From Saprospiraceae bacterium (lineage in GTDB: Bacteria > Bacteroidota > Bacteroidia > Chitinophagales > Saprospiraceae): a stretch of DNA of 64,000 nt. This document shows positions 24,368-34,462 of the stretch, in pieces. Under the pieces are notes generated by a model that saw only the letters and a list, made by a program, of their open reading frames with translations, made no database searches and had not been told where the DNA came from. The stretch covers positions 1-64,000 of the forward strand of contig JADKKF010000004.1 in NCBI GenBank assembly GCA_016720635.1, written 5' to 3'. The position numbers were made by a program, and so were the translations under genes. Position 1 is the stretch's first letter; each line of letters opens with the position of its first letter.

Positions 24368-26224
24368 ATGGCAAAAATCATGAAACAAATATTTATTTTT
24401 CTAATAGGCCTTTTACCTATTTTTTCTTTCGCACAAAAAGTTATTTATATTGATGTAAATGCCACCAACAGTATGGGCAGCATTCCCCCAATATGGAGAG
24501 ATCATTATGAAAATCACCTCATGGCAGGGTACGGAGGCAATCCACGCATTTCTGGGCCTCATACCTCCTTCGTGTCAGATCCTAAATTTCAGACAGAAAT
24601 GAAAGAGCTCAAGCCAAGGTATGTCCGAATATCCATAGGGAGAATAGACAATCCACCCGATACCAATTATTCATCAAGCAACATCAATATCCTGCGCAAC
24701 TTGAAATATGAATTCTACAAAGGTGAAAACTCGATCCTTGCTGCTGATGATCCAACGAATTACGATTTCTCTTTCATCGATTCAATAATAACAGTAGTCA
24801 AGTCAATCGGGGCAGAGCCTTTTATTACGATGGATTATATGCCTTTTACTTTGAGTCGTACACAGATTCCGCGTTACCAACCAACTATGAGCTTGATCTA
24901 TAATTTGGCTTTTGATAACGGTATAAGAAACGCTCCTCCTGCTGATAATGCGGTGTATGGCAGGGTAATGTACCATTTTATCAAGCATTGTCACTCCGTG
25001 CATGGTGCTAGGTATTTTGAACATTGGAATGAACCAGATCAGATGTGGGCAAACCCTATCATGGCAAAATTTTTTTGGCAAGGAGATGAAATCGATCTTT
25101 ACAATTCATACGCAGCCATTGCAGACCAAATCACAGCCGATACTGCTTTATCCAATCATATCAAACTTGGCGGGTGTAGTTTTGCTTTTTATTCCATAGG
25201 TAATTTGATACCAATTAGATTTTTGACGCTCATTAAAAATAATGCCAAGAAATTTGATTTCCTATCTTTTCATCCCTATTCAGATACCCAATTTAAAGGG
25301 GGCTATGACACAGCAAAGGTAAAATTGGCCGTAAATTGGAGAAACATTTACGTTCCAAATGCAGAATTGATCAATGCTGAGTGGGGACGATTAGATCCAA
25401 ATACCACCACGTGGGGTGATTTGGATTATGGACTGGATAAATTTCGGCATTTAATAGATATGTTGAATAGAGGTATTTCCATGTCACATGATGTTTGTCT
25501 TTTCGATGGAGATTCTTCGACTGATAATTTTGCTAATTTGGGAACTTATCGCGTTGGGCCTATCGTTCCTAAGCCGAGTGCTTATGTATTTTACAACTTA
25601 AATAAAATGAATGAGGCTTCAGAAAGGCTTACTCTGTCGATCTCTGACCAAGAGTTTGCCCTTGCTTGTAAAACCAAAAATAATGATAAAATAGTAGTCA
25701 TTTACCCTGCAGAAGCCCCAATTAGTGGATCTGATTTAGTAAATTTATCGGTCAAAAATTTACCATGGGGCAATTCAAATTATTTCCTATACAGGTATGA
25801 GTTAACAGAGCAAAGTTATTCAGAAGGGATAAAATACAATCTGACATCTTTTTTCAAAGGAACTGGAGGGACAGCACAAGATCGAATTAGTTACTCGAAA
25901 ATTGGAGGAAGTGGCAGACTTATAATTTGGGAAATATCCCCTACCCCATTAGATACTAAGGACAATACTGTTCCTGAACAAATGGGCTATGAAGTCTTTC
26001 CAAATCCAAACAATGGTAAGTTTTTTATAAGGAATTTTACAAAAAATAATGAGCTAATTCAAGCTAGTATTTACAATTCACAAGGGCAACTTGCATTTAG
26101 CAAGAAACTATCAACCGATGAAGAAATAATAGAAATTGACACAAAACTACCAAATGGAACCTACTTTCTCCACCTTTACAATTCGAGAGAAAATATCACG
26201 ACTAAACTATTGATATCCAAATAA
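24368..26224 (+). CDS. Secreted GH39-like glycoside hydrolase with T9SS type A sorting domain
   Basis: 618 residues. Signal peptide 1-22 (start may be the second ATG, residue 5). A TIM-barrel glycosidase occupies about 30-470: E222 in FEHWNEPD fits the acid/base and E338 in LINAEWGR the nucleophile of clan GH-A enzymes such as GH39 beta-xylosidases. The last 75 residues form a T9SS type A sorting domain (VFPNPNNGKFFI ... NGTYFLHLYN ... TTKLLISK), so the enzyme is exported across the outer membrane. It may act on plant or microbial glycans; the substrate is not predictable. No SusC/D genes adjoin. Confidence 0.75.
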   Translation: MAKIMKQIFIFLIGLLPIFSFAQKVIYIDVNATNSMGSIPPIWRDHYENHLMAGYGGNPRISGPHTSFVSDPKFQTEMKELKPRYVRISIGRIDNPPDTNYSSSNINILRNLKYEFYKGENSILAADDPTNYDFSFIDSIITVVKSIGAEPFITMDYMPFTLSRTQIPRYQPTMSLIYNLAFDNGIRNAPPADNAVYGRVMYHFIKHCHSVHGARYFEHWNEPDQMWANPIMAKFFWQGDEIDLYNSYAAIADQITADTALSNHIKLGGCSFAFYSIGNLIPIRFLTLIKNNAKKFDFLSFHPYSDTQFKGGYDTAKVKLAVNWRNIYVPNAELINAEWGRLDPNTTTWGDLDYGLDKFRHLIDMLNRGISMSHDVCLFDGDSSTDNFANLGTYRVGPIVPKPSAYVFYNLNKMNEASERLTLSISDQEFALACKTKNNDKIVVIYPAEAPISGSDLVNLSVKNLPWGNSNYFLYRYELTEQSYSEGIKYNLTSFFKGTGGTAQDRISYSKIGGSGRLIIWEISPTPLDTKDNTVPEQMGYEVFPNPNNGKFFIRNFTKNNELIQASIYNSQGQLAFSKKLSTDEEIIEIDTKLPNGTYFLHLYNSRENITTKLLISK

Positions 26225-26562
26225 TTATGAAGGATAACGATTTGTAATTATTAATAAAAGTACAATATCCTGGTACGATTTAATTATAAAATATTTCAAA
26301 GCAAAGAAACCTTTTTCTAGATAAATGCGTAGTGATAAAAGAGAAAATGTAGCACCACTCGAAAGAATTTTAATATTTGTGGAACTAGAACCATCTGTTC
26401 AACTTATTTTCCATCAAATAATTAAGTTTTTAACAAAAATGTGCCAAAGTAAGCGAATTTAAATGAAAGAAAAGAAATTTCTCATCGAGTAAAAATATAT
26501 TTCGTTATTTCGCAGACCATGAATAGATTATATTATTTTTAACAAAGTAAACACCTGATTTT
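26225..26562. other. Intergenic region, nothing recognised
   Basis: AT-rich spacer between two T9SS-cargo genes. I find no terminator hairpin, promoter pair or repeat. Confidence 0.4.
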
Positions 26563-28017
26563 ATGAAAGAAAAAAAGCCCAAAAAGACATTCAGTGCACA
26601 AAATATTTTTGTGTTAATTTCATTCCTCAGTATCTTAGGTTTATTCTTCGCTGGAGAGAATCCTAAGCATTTAAATGTAGATGAGCCCAGTGGTGTCTAT
26701 AATTCTTCCCAAGCTGTACAAACTTTGGCGTCAAAAGGCAATATTATGCCACCACAGTTGGACATAACCCAATTGGTGGCAGATGCTCAGGCATTTTACA
26801 ATTCATTAAGCACCACACAGCAAGCTACTTTACAAAAATCATATACAACCACTCTTGCTAGAAAATGGAGCAATTTGCCATGCGCTTCGAGTTGTCGAAA
26901 TGGAATCCAAATAGGATCACTTACAACGGCACAAAAAGCATTGGCTCATAAAGTGATAGAAGATATTTTGGGTACTGGTACTACCAATGGTTACAACGAA
27001 TATTCACAAATCACTTTGTCTGAAGATGCACTTGTAAATGCTGGTGCCAACAGCAGTCAATATAATTCTGGTTTGAGGTGGCTGGGTTTTCTCAATGCTC
27101 CAAGTACAACGGGTGGTTGGATGCTGCAATTTGGAGGGCACCACTATGCCGCAAATATTGCATTTAATAATGGGCACGTGATTGGTGCGACACCTTTTTT
27201 TGTTGCCTTAGAGCCATCAACCTTTACCATAAATGGAACTACATATGGACCAATGGAAGATGAACGTACCTCCTTCAGATCGATGCTGGCTTCACTAAGT
27301 ACCTCCCAACTAGCCACAGCCAAACTCAGTACCACATTCAGTGACTGTCTTATGAGCCCAGGCGAAAGCAATGGAAATTCTAATACATTTCCAAGCACCA
27401 AGCAAGGATTGGCTGTAAACACCCTAACTTCTGCGCAGAAAGATTTGGTTTTGGCTGCCATAAAAAATTATGTTTCTGACATGGAAGAAACGACTGCGAA
27501 TGCTATTATGGCTACTTATACTGCAGAAATCGACCAAACTTATATAGCGTACACTGGAAACGGAACTTCGGGCACTCCAACCTCATTTTTAACCTCCAAT
27601 TCCAATTATGTTAGAATTGATGGGCCAACGGTTTGGATAGAATTTGCATGCCAAAATGGTATTGTAATTCAAAACCAAATTCACTATCATTCAGTATGGC
27701 GTGATCGTGTCCATGATTATGGAGTAGATTTAAGTGGTGATGCAATTGATGTAAATACCGCCACCCGCAACGTAGAATTATCTTTGGATATCAAACTTTA
27801 TCCTAATCCAACATCAGGTTCCCTTAACATTTCATTTCCAAAAGAATTGAAAAATGCCGAGCTGACGATTTCAGATTTGTCAGGGAAAAAAGTATTAACA
27901 AAAACTGTTAGTGGAAAAACTATTTCGTTAGATGTAAGCCATTTGCCCATCGGAAACTATATCTTCAAGGCCCAAGAAAGTACTAAAATTTATTCTGCAA
28001 AATTCATCCGCAATTAA
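26563..28017 (+). CDS. DUF3500 protein with T9SS type A sorting domain
   Basis: 484 residues. An N-terminal hydrophobic segment (about 14-28) follows a lysine-rich start. The DUF3500 domain covers about 70-385 with clear blocks: GGHHYAANIAFNNGHV, LEPSTF, YGPMEDERTSFRSML, and IDGPTVWIEFACQNGI with QIHYHSVWRD. The many His/Asp residues suggest metal binding, but the family is uncharacterised. The end (LYPNPTSGSLNISF ... IGNYIFKAQ ... SAKFIRN) is a T9SS type A sorting domain. It is 9 nt before a HupE/UreJ gene, so they probably act together. Confidence 0.8.
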   Translation: MKEKKPKKTFSAQNIFVLISFLSILGLFFAGENPKHLNVDEPSGVYNSSQAVQTLASKGNIMPPQLDITQLVADAQAFYNSLSTTQQATLQKSYTTTLARKWSNLPCASSCRNGIQIGSLTTAQKALAHKVIEDILGTGTTNGYNEYSQITLSEDALVNAGANSSQYNSGLRWLGFLNAPSTTGGWMLQFGGHHYAANIAFNNGHVIGATPFFVALEPSTFTINGTTYGPMEDERTSFRSMLASLSTSQLATAKLSTTFSDCLMSPGESNGNSNTFPSTKQGLAVNTLTSAQKDLVLAAIKNYVSDMEETTANAIMATYTAEIDQTYIAYTGNGTSGTPTSFLTSNSNYVRIDGPTVWIEFACQNGIVIQNQIHYHSVWRDRVHDYGVDLSGDAIDVNTATRNVELSLDIKLYPNPTSGSLNISFPKELKNAELTISDLSGKKVLTKTVSGKTISLDVSHLPIGNYIFKAQESTKIYSAKFIRN

Positions 28018-28026
28018 TAAGAGTAT

Positions 28027-29316
28027 ATGTATAAATGGCCTTTAATACTGCTATTATTACTTTATATAAAATCCAGTGGAATGGGGCATCCAATGCCCCA
28101 CTCCATATTTTCTTTAAGCATAAAATCAAATAAGATACTTGCTGAATTAAATCTGCCTCTAAAGGAACTTCAATTGGCAGTACCTTTCGATGTAACCAAT
28201 CAAGTAAATACATTGGCAAAGGATGAGAGAAGAAAGCTGCTTATAGGCTATCTCATGGCACATATCCACCCTAAAAGTATGGTTGGAACTCTTTGGACTG
28301 TTGATATCTATGACTTAAAAGTGGAGGAATCACTCCAGGAAGCTACGGGAAAATACCAGGAATTGGTTGTATTATTATCCATGACCCCACCAGTGGGGGA
28401 AACAGTCAGATCATTCGAATTGAATTATGATGCAATCTTACATCAAGTCATCACGCATAAAGTTTTCGTGAACTTAAAGCAAGATTGGCAAAATGGGAAG
28501 ACAGATCGGAGTGAGCAAAGTCTAGGGGTGATTGAATTCAATATTGGTTCAAACAAGATCCTCCCACTTCCGATAAGATTAGATGAAGGCAGCATGTCCA
28601 AAGGTTTCATCACCATGGTAAGGCTAGGTATGAACCACATTTCAGAAGGTTTAGATCACTTATTGTTTTTATTGGTTTTGTTGTTGCCCGTGACATTAAA
28701 AAATAAAAATGGTCGATGGACCAATTTTGTAGGCACAAAAAATAGTTTCATTAATATAATAAAAATCGTCACAGCATTTACACTAGGACATTCAGTTTCA
28801 CTTTTCGTTGGCGCACAAAAATGGTTAGTCTTACCGCAGCAGCCAGTAGAAATAGCCATAGCACTCACCATACTAATAACTGCAATACACGGTTTGTATC
28901 CAATATTTAAACATAGGGAGATATTCATTGCCACTGCATTTGGATTGATTCACGGCTTGGCATTTTCAACCATCCTATCTGATCTCAATCTGGAAACTAA
29001 AGAACTGTTTTATAGCATATTAGGTTTTAATATCGGCATAGAACTCATGCAAATATTTGTTATCATATTAATAATCCCTTGGCTCATAATTTTGAGTAAA
29101 AACGATCATTATACTTGGATTCGATTAGGCGGTGCGGTGTTTGCGATGATCGCAGCATTGGCATGGATGATAGAACGAATTCAATTTTCACCAAATTTTG
29201 TATCCACTGCAGTTGATAATTTTTTAAGCAAAGGAAAGTGGATAGCACTTTTTTTGATGATTTGTGCAGCCCTAAGCACTATGACAAATAAGAAATACCC
29301 CAAAATAGGAGTATAA
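28027..29316 (+). CDS. HupE/UreJ-type membrane protein with extracytoplasmic domain
   Basis: 429 residues: signal-like helix 1-19, an extracytoplasmic beta-rich domain (about 20-190) and then seven or so membrane segments. The membrane part contains MNHISEGLDHLLFLLVLLL, FTLGHSVSLF, ITAIHGLYPIF and FGLIHGLAFSTIL, the conserved His blocks of the HupE/UreJ-2 family, whose smaller relatives are nickel/cobalt permeases. It starts 9 nt after the DUF3500 gene. Metal supply to the DUF3500 protein, or vice versa, is speculative. Confidence 0.85.
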   Translation: MYKWPLILLLLLYIKSSGMGHPMPHSIFSLSIKSNKILAELNLPLKELQLAVPFDVTNQVNTLAKDERRKLLIGYLMAHIHPKSMVGTLWTVDIYDLKVEESLQEATGKYQELVVLLSMTPPVGETVRSFELNYDAILHQVITHKVFVNLKQDWQNGKTDRSEQSLGVIEFNIGSNKILPLPIRLDEGSMSKGFITMVRLGMNHISEGLDHLLFLLVLLLPVTLKNKNGRWTNFVGTKNSFINIIKIVTAFTLGHSVSLFVGAQKWLVLPQQPVEIAIALTILITAIHGLYPIFKHREIFIATAFGLIHGLAFSTILSDLNLETKELFYSILGFNIGIELMQIFVIILIIPWLIILSKNDHYTWIRLGGAVFAMIAALAWMIERIQFSPNFVSTAVDNFLSKGKWIALFLMICAALSTMTNKKYPKIGV

Positions 29317-29480
29317 AAATCCATAATTGAGTTAATATTAAAATCCAATTTATATCTTTTTTTCGCAATAAAACACTGAAAACCTTTACATATTATTCTT
29401 ATCTTTGTAAGAGACAGATTTTCCAATAATTGCTTAAAAAAAATAGAGTTACATAAACTACCCGCAATCATGGTTGGCAA

Positions 29481-30266
29481 TTGTCACACTTTGCTAGTAG
29501 TACCCAACCAATAGATGGAATTAGTTTTATTAACTTTTTTATAAAATATTTTTCTTTGGAAAAAACAATAAATATTGACAACTATCTTGACAACCACTAT
29601 ATCCACAGGAGCAACTGGCTGAGAGCTGCTGTGTTGGGTGCCAACGATGGAATCATCTCTGTATCGAGTCTAGCCATTGGAGTTGCTGCAGCTAGTGTCA
29701 CAAAGGAACCCATCATTTTATCCACAGTCGCAGGTCTTGTGGCGGGAGCATTGTCAATGGCTGCTGGTGAGTATGTTTCTGTAAGTTCACAGACCGATAT
29801 AGAGAGGGCAGATATAAAAAGGGAAGCGGAAGAATTGGAGGCAATGCCTGAAGAAGAATTACAAATTTTGGCAGCTATATACGAAAGGAGGGGATTGAAT
29901 AAAGAGACCGCATTGAAGGTCGCCCAAGAATTAACAGCTAAGGATGCGCTTGCGGCTCATGTACGTGACGAATTGGGGATCAACGAAATAAGCCAAGCAA
30001 ATCCTATCCAAGCAGCATTCGCTTCTGGTGCGGCTTTCACCGTAGGCGGTATTTTGCCATTATTGGTCACATTATTGGCTCCAATTGCAAAAATGGAAAT
30101 ATCCCTTTATGTTTCGACTTTGTTCTTTTTGGTCATATTGGGTATCATGTCCGCCAAAACGGGTGGGTCAAGCATAAAAAGTGCCATCTTGAGAATCTGC
30201 ATTTGGGGAACATTGGCTATGGGTCTTACTGCTTTGGTCGGTTATTTATTCGGAGTAAATATTTAA
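29481..30266 (+). CDS. VIT1/CCC1 family transporter
   Basis: The conserved part begins HRSNWLRAAVLGANDGIISVSSL and continues AGALSMAAGEYVSVSSQTDIERAD, the signature of VIT/CCC1 Fe2+/Mn2+ transporters; five membrane segments and the helical metal-binding insert (EELEAMPEEELQIL...) are present. The annotated start is a TTG at 29481 and gives a 38-residue extension not typical of the family; TTG at 29556 is an alternative, and no ATG is in frame near the conserved start. True start uncertain; the family call is firm. It is 18 nt before the next gene. Confidence 0.85.
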   Translation: MSHFASSTQPIDGISFINFFIKYFSLEKTINIDNYLDNHYIHRSNWLRAAVLGANDGIISVSSLAIGVAAASVTKEPIILSTVAGLVAGALSMAAGEYVSVSSQTDIERADIKREAEELEAMPEEELQILAAIYERRGLNKETALKVAQELTAKDALAAHVRDELGINEISQANPIQAAFASGAAFTVGGILPLLVTLLAPIAKMEISLYVSTLFFLVILGIMSAKTGGSSIKSAILRICIWGTLAMGLTALVGYLFGVNI

Positions 30267-30284
30267 ATCAAAAATACGAAAATC

Positions 30285-30776
30285 ATGAACGCTGCACATT
30301 TCCATCTATTGGTAAATCATTTACCCATTATGTTTCCTTTGATAGGAGGCATTGTTTTCGCTGTTGGTTTATTTTTTAAAAATGAGCCCATAAAAAGGAC
30401 TTCGTTCTTCATAATTCTGCTTGGAGGTATTTCAACTGCTCTGGCCATGTTCAGTGGTGAAGGTGCAGAAGAAATTGCAGAAAAAATCCCTGGTATCACA
30501 AAAAAAATTATCCACAATCACGAAGAGGCGGCAGAAGTTTTTGCCTTATTGAATTATATCCTAGCACTCTTGGCTGGATTCAATTTGTGGGCGAGCCTAA
30601 AAGGAAAATTATACGCGAAATATTTGAATTATGCCATCATCGCAGGTCTATTGCTTGTATTGTTTCTTGCAAAACAGACTGGTACCTCGGGAGGTGAAAT
30701 TAGACATACTGAGATACGAGAAGGTGGAAACATTGGCACCCAAGAATCTGGAGAAACAGATCAACATGAAGAATAA
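30285..30776 (+). CDS. DUF2231-like membrane protein
   Basis: 163 residues with four membrane segments. NAAHFHLLVNHLPIMFPLIGG at the start, with the repeated H-x-x-x-x-H-x-P spacing, is typical of DUF2231-like proteins, as is the SGEGAEEIAEK segment between helices 2 and 3 and a conserved HNHEEAAE. Function unknown. It follows the VIT-like gene by 18 nt and precedes the small membrane gene by 22 nt, so these are probably one transcript. Confidence 0.7.
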   Translation: MNAAHFHLLVNHLPIMFPLIGGIVFAVGLFFKNEPIKRTSFFIILLGGISTALAMFSGEGAEEIAEKIPGITKKIIHNHEEAAEVFALLNYILALLAGFNLWASLKGKLYAKYLNYAIIAGLLLVLFLAKQTGTSGGEIRHTEIREGGNIGTQESGETDQHEE

Positions 30777-30798
30777 ACCCCTCTAACACTCTAGGCAT

Positions 30799-31002
30799 AT
30801 GAATTTTTTGAATAAAAAAACAACTTGGACGAATTGGGAGTTCATTCCATTGAAGCTTTGTATCGCTTCTGCCTATCTGTTGATCGGTATGTATTTTTAT
30901 GAATATGTCAAGGCATACAAATGGCTTCTCGTAGCCATATTTGGTGTAACTTGGGTCATTTCGATGAGTTGGTGGATCAAAAAAATGCGAAATGAAAATT
31001 GA
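30799..31002 (+). CDS. Small two-TM membrane protein
   Basis: 67 residues with two membrane segments (about 18-38 and 41-60). I do not recognise a family. Its stop TGA overlaps the ATG of the TSUP permease in a TGATG junction at 31000-31004, which ties its translation to that gene and supports it as a real coding sequence and perhaps an accessory subunit. Confidence 0.65.
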   Translation: MNFLNKKTTWTNWEFIPLKLCIASAYLLIGMYFYEYVKAYKWLLVAIFGVTWVISMSWWIKKMRNEN

Positions 31003-31733
31003 TGGAAGAAAAATATTATCTATTTCTAATTTTAGCATTTGTTTCTGAAATATTGGGGACGATTTCAGGGTTTGGATCTTCCATACTTTTTGTGCCCATT
31101 GCATCTATATTTTTTGATTTTAAATACGTACTAGGCATCACAGCTATATTTCATGTATTCAGCAATCTATCCAAATTGGCGTTGTTTCGAAATGGCATAA
31201 ATAAGGAACTGGTCATTAAAATTGGGCTTCCAGCTATAATTTTTGTAATCATTGGAGCCTCCCTGACGACTTTTTTACCTACTGAAAAAATTGAGCTTTT
31301 CATGAGCATAGCCTTGATATTTCTGTCGGTTTATCTTATATGGCATTTCAACAAAATCGTCCAAAAAACGGATACGAATCTCATCCTCGGTGGTGTTGCT
31401 TCGGGATTTTTGGCAGGGATAGCAGGGACTGGAGGAGCCATCAGAGGGATAACTTTAGCTGCCTTCCAGTTGCCCAAAGAAGCCTTTATTGCGACTTCTG
31501 CATTCATCGATCTAGGAGTGGATTTAAGCAGAGCTGTGGTGTATGTGAGCAATGATTATTTCAAAAAAGAATTTTTATTTCTTATTCCTTTTCTGATTGT
31601 AATAAGTTTTGCAGGCAGTTATATCGGTAAATTGGTGTTAAAAAGAACCTCAGAAAAGATGTTTAGGTATTGGGTACTAGGTATAATCATTTGCGTTTCG
31701 ATATTTCAGATTATAAAATATTTTAATGGGTAA
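31002..31733 (+). CDS. TSUP (TauE/SafE) family permease
   Basis: About 243 residues with eight membrane segments in two repeats: SGFGSSILFVPIASIFFDFK (first half) and SGFLAGIAGTGGAIRGITLAAF (second half) are the family's Gly-rich repeats. I chose the ATG at 31002 over the TTG at 30999. TSUP proteins export or import sulfite, sulfonates or other organic anions. It is the last gene of a four-gene run beginning with the VIT transporter. Confidence 0.88.
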   Translation: MEEKYYLFLILAFVSEILGTISGFGSSILFVPIASIFFDFKYVLGITAIFHVFSNLSKLALFRNGINKELVIKIGLPAIIFVIIGASLTTFLPTEKIELFMSIALIFLSVYLIWHFNKIVQKTDTNLILGGVASGFLAGIAGTGGAIRGITLAAFQLPKEAFIATSAFIDLGVDLSRAVVYVSNDYFKKEFLFLIPFLIVISFAGSYIGKLVLKRTSEKMFRYWVLGIIICVSIFQIIKYFNG

Positions 31734-32107
31734 AAAAAACAAATACAAGGTCAAATAACCAATCCCAATTCTATCTAAGAACAAAATAAAATCCTAATCA
31801 ATATCTTGATTATCTGCTCATTATACATATTTATTTTCAATAAATAAATATCACAGCGCTACCTTTTTTACCATTTTATCCAAAATTTTCATATCTTTAC
31901 TTTAACAATTTGTATTTTCAAATACTCTAATATTTAGTATCTGTTGATTCGGGATTATTTAATTTCGATTGCGAATTAGTTTTTAATTGCCACCTTATAA
32001 CTACTTTATAGACAGATCCTAGTTCAATATTTGATACACAAAGGAAAGAAAGACCGAGTATCATGTAAGGGTGCATGATAAAATTTGTTTAAAATAAAAA
32101 TTTAACA
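31734..32107. other. Intergenic region before the TonB receptor with an inverted repeat
   Basis: TAATCAA-TATC-TTGATTA (31795-31812) is a perfect 7-bp inverted repeat 62 nt after the TSUP stop codon. No Fur-box-like sequence or clear promoter is found before 32108. The remainder is plain AT-rich DNA. Confidence 0.35.
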
Positions 32108-34306
32108 ATGAAAATTGGTATTAGAATATTATTGACATTCTCGTTGATAATATTTACAAAATCTTTTGGCCATTCACAAAAAATTGATTCAACTTTAACA
32201 CACAACTTATCTCCTGTAACAATCAAGGCCTATCGGTTCCAATCGAATGAAGTAAAACAATTGGAAAGCGTTCATCAGACTTATATCACCTCAGGCAAAA
32301 AACATGAAGTTATACTAGTACAGGATTTACCCGCCAATATTGCAGAAAAAACTGGGCGGCAAATATTTGCCAAAATCTCTGGAGCCTTCATTTACGATAT
32401 GGATGGGTCTGGCAATCAGGTTAATGTATCGACACGAGGTTTAGACCCTCATCGCTCTTGGGAATACAATATCAGACAGAACGGAATCATGACCAATTCG
32501 GATATCTATGGTTATCCCGCCAGTCATTATAGCCCTCCAATGGAGGCCATAAACAAAATAGAAATAATCAGAGGCTCTGCGTCTCTCCAGTATGGATCTC
32601 AATTCGGAGGGATGATAAATTATATCACCAGACACCCCGACACAACCAAGAAAATTGGATTTGAATCATTGAACTCAATAGGGTCTTTTGGGTTGCAAAG
32701 TACTTATAATGCAATAGGTGGCAAAATCGGGAAATTATCTTATTATGCCTACTACCAGAGGAGGATATCGACTGGATATCGCAAAAATGCGCGTTCCGAG
32801 GCTGACGCCCAATTTGTGAGCCTTGAGTATGCGATTAACCCATCTATGAACTTAAGGGCTGAACTAGGACGAAGTCAATATTTATACCAAATCCCAGGAG
32901 CATTAACGGACGATATGTTTTATGCAAATCCAAAACAGTCCACACGAAGTCGGAACTATTTTAACCCAGACATTTATATTCCATCCTTCAATTTTACTTG
33001 GCAAATAACTAATAATACAAAGCTCAATTGTATTGGGTCGGCAGTCCTAGGTGTCCGCAATAGCGTCCAATTTATAGGATTTGCTGATACAAAAGATACA
33101 ATTGACGCACTTACCGGTGAATATAAGCCAAGGCAAGTTGATATCGACAATTTCAATAGCTATACCTTTGAAGCCCGTTTGCAACACGACTACAAAGTTT
33201 TTAATGGCAAGCATACGCTCATAAGCGGCATCAGATATATCAATAATGATCTCCACAGAAGGCAACAAGGGAAAGGCACCACTGGTACTGATTATGATTT
33301 GACCATTACAAGTGATCAATTCGGTAGAGATTTGCACATGAAGACAAAAAATATCGCCTTTTTTGCTGAAAATTTGTTTAGAATTACAAAAAGACTGGAA
33401 CTCTCTTTAGGGTTCAGATTTGAAAGTGGGCTCAGTGCTGTTGATGGGGTGATCTCATATCTCCCTAATGAAAAAGTACCTCAGGACATCTCTCACAAAT
33501 TCCCACTTTTCGGCATCAGTGGGCAATATCGCTTGAACCATAGCAACAAATTGTATGCAGGTTGGTCTCAAGCTTATAGACCGGTCATCTTTGCCGATCT
33601 AATTCCAGCAACTCCTCTAGACCAAACCGACCCCGATTTGAAGGACGCATTTGGGCACAATTTCGAAATGGGTTTAAAGGGTGAATTATTTAATCGATTA
33701 ACCTATGACTTGACTTTTTTCCAAATAATTTATAAAAATCGTATTGGAAGTCTTGTTCTAACTGATGACAATGGCCAGTCGTATGTGTGGAAGACAAATT
33801 TTGGGGACAGTAAGACTCAAGGGATAGAACTATATGCCGAATACAAGATAAAAGAAACGATGAAATATCGGATTTCTGTTTTCGCTGCCACCTCGTATTT
33901 CGATGGAATGTATATGCGTGGAACTATGAAAAATGGTGCAGTTAATACCGATATCACACATAATCGATTGGAAACGGTACCAAAGTGGATTCACAGAAGC
34001 GGCTTGCAGATAGGTTATAAAGAAATTTCTGCCATCCTTCAATATAATTACGTTGCCGAAAGCTATTCGGATGCGCTCAACACGAAGACACCTAGTGCAA
34101 ATGGAGCCTCGGGGATAGTACCATCTTATCATATTTTTGACGTCAACCTTGCTTATCGGTTTAACAATAATTTGAACTTCAAATTTGGTATCAATAACTT
34201 GACGAACGAGCAATATTTCACCAAGCGACCAGCGGGGTATCCAGGACAAGGCGTTTGGAGCTCAGATGGCAGAGGGTTTGTGGCATCGATTGGTATAAAA
34301 ATTTAA
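32108..34306 (+). CDS. TonB-dependent receptor, FecA-like
   Basis: 732 residues: signal peptide (1-23, ...SFGHSQK), plug domain (about 60-185; QVNVSTRGLDPHRSWEYNIRQNG, INKIEIIRGSASLQYGSQFGGMIN) and a 22-strand barrel ending ...GFVASIGIKI with the family's terminal aromatic/hydrophobic strand. The plug resembles FecA/Fe3+-siderophore receptors. There is no N-terminal carboxypeptidase-like domain of the SusC type and no signalling domain, so direct uptake rather than surface signalling is likely. The substrate, probably an iron chelate, is inferred. Single gene. Confidence 0.85.
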   Translation: MKIGIRILLTFSLIIFTKSFGHSQKIDSTLTHNLSPVTIKAYRFQSNEVKQLESVHQTYITSGKKHEVILVQDLPANIAEKTGRQIFAKISGAFIYDMDGSGNQVNVSTRGLDPHRSWEYNIRQNGIMTNSDIYGYPASHYSPPMEAINKIEIIRGSASLQYGSQFGGMINYITRHPDTTKKIGFESLNSIGSFGLQSTYNAIGGKIGKLSYYAYYQRRISTGYRKNARSEADAQFVSLEYAINPSMNLRAELGRSQYLYQIPGALTDDMFYANPKQSTRSRNYFNPDIYIPSFNFTWQITNNTKLNCIGSAVLGVRNSVQFIGFADTKDTIDALTGEYKPRQVDIDNFNSYTFEARLQHDYKVFNGKHTLISGIRYINNDLHRRQQGKGTTGTDYDLTITSDQFGRDLHMKTKNIAFFAENLFRITKRLELSLGFRFESGLSAVDGVISYLPNEKVPQDISHKFPLFGISGQYRLNHSNKLYAGWSQAYRPVIFADLIPATPLDQTDPDLKDAFGHNFEMGLKGELFNRLTYDLTFFQIIYKNRIGSLVLTDDNGQSYVWKTNFGDSKTQGIELYAEYKIKETMKYRISVFAATSYFDGMYMRGTMKNGAVNTDITHNRLETVPKWIHRSGLQIGYKEISAILQYNYVAESYSDALNTKTPSANGASGIVPSYHIFDVNLAYRFNNNLNFKFGINNLTNEQYFTKRPAGYPGQGVWSSDGRGFVASIGIKI

Positions 34307-34462
34307 TTTTCTCGACAAAAAACTAGGTGTAAAAAGCTGATTTTTAAAAAACATTATCTTGAAAAGCTTTGTGCTAATTTGATATTTTTTCTAATCAGCA
34401 CTTTCTGCGTATAAGCTGCCCCACTAGAATAGGGTAATATGGAATAGCTTATGCATGCATAA

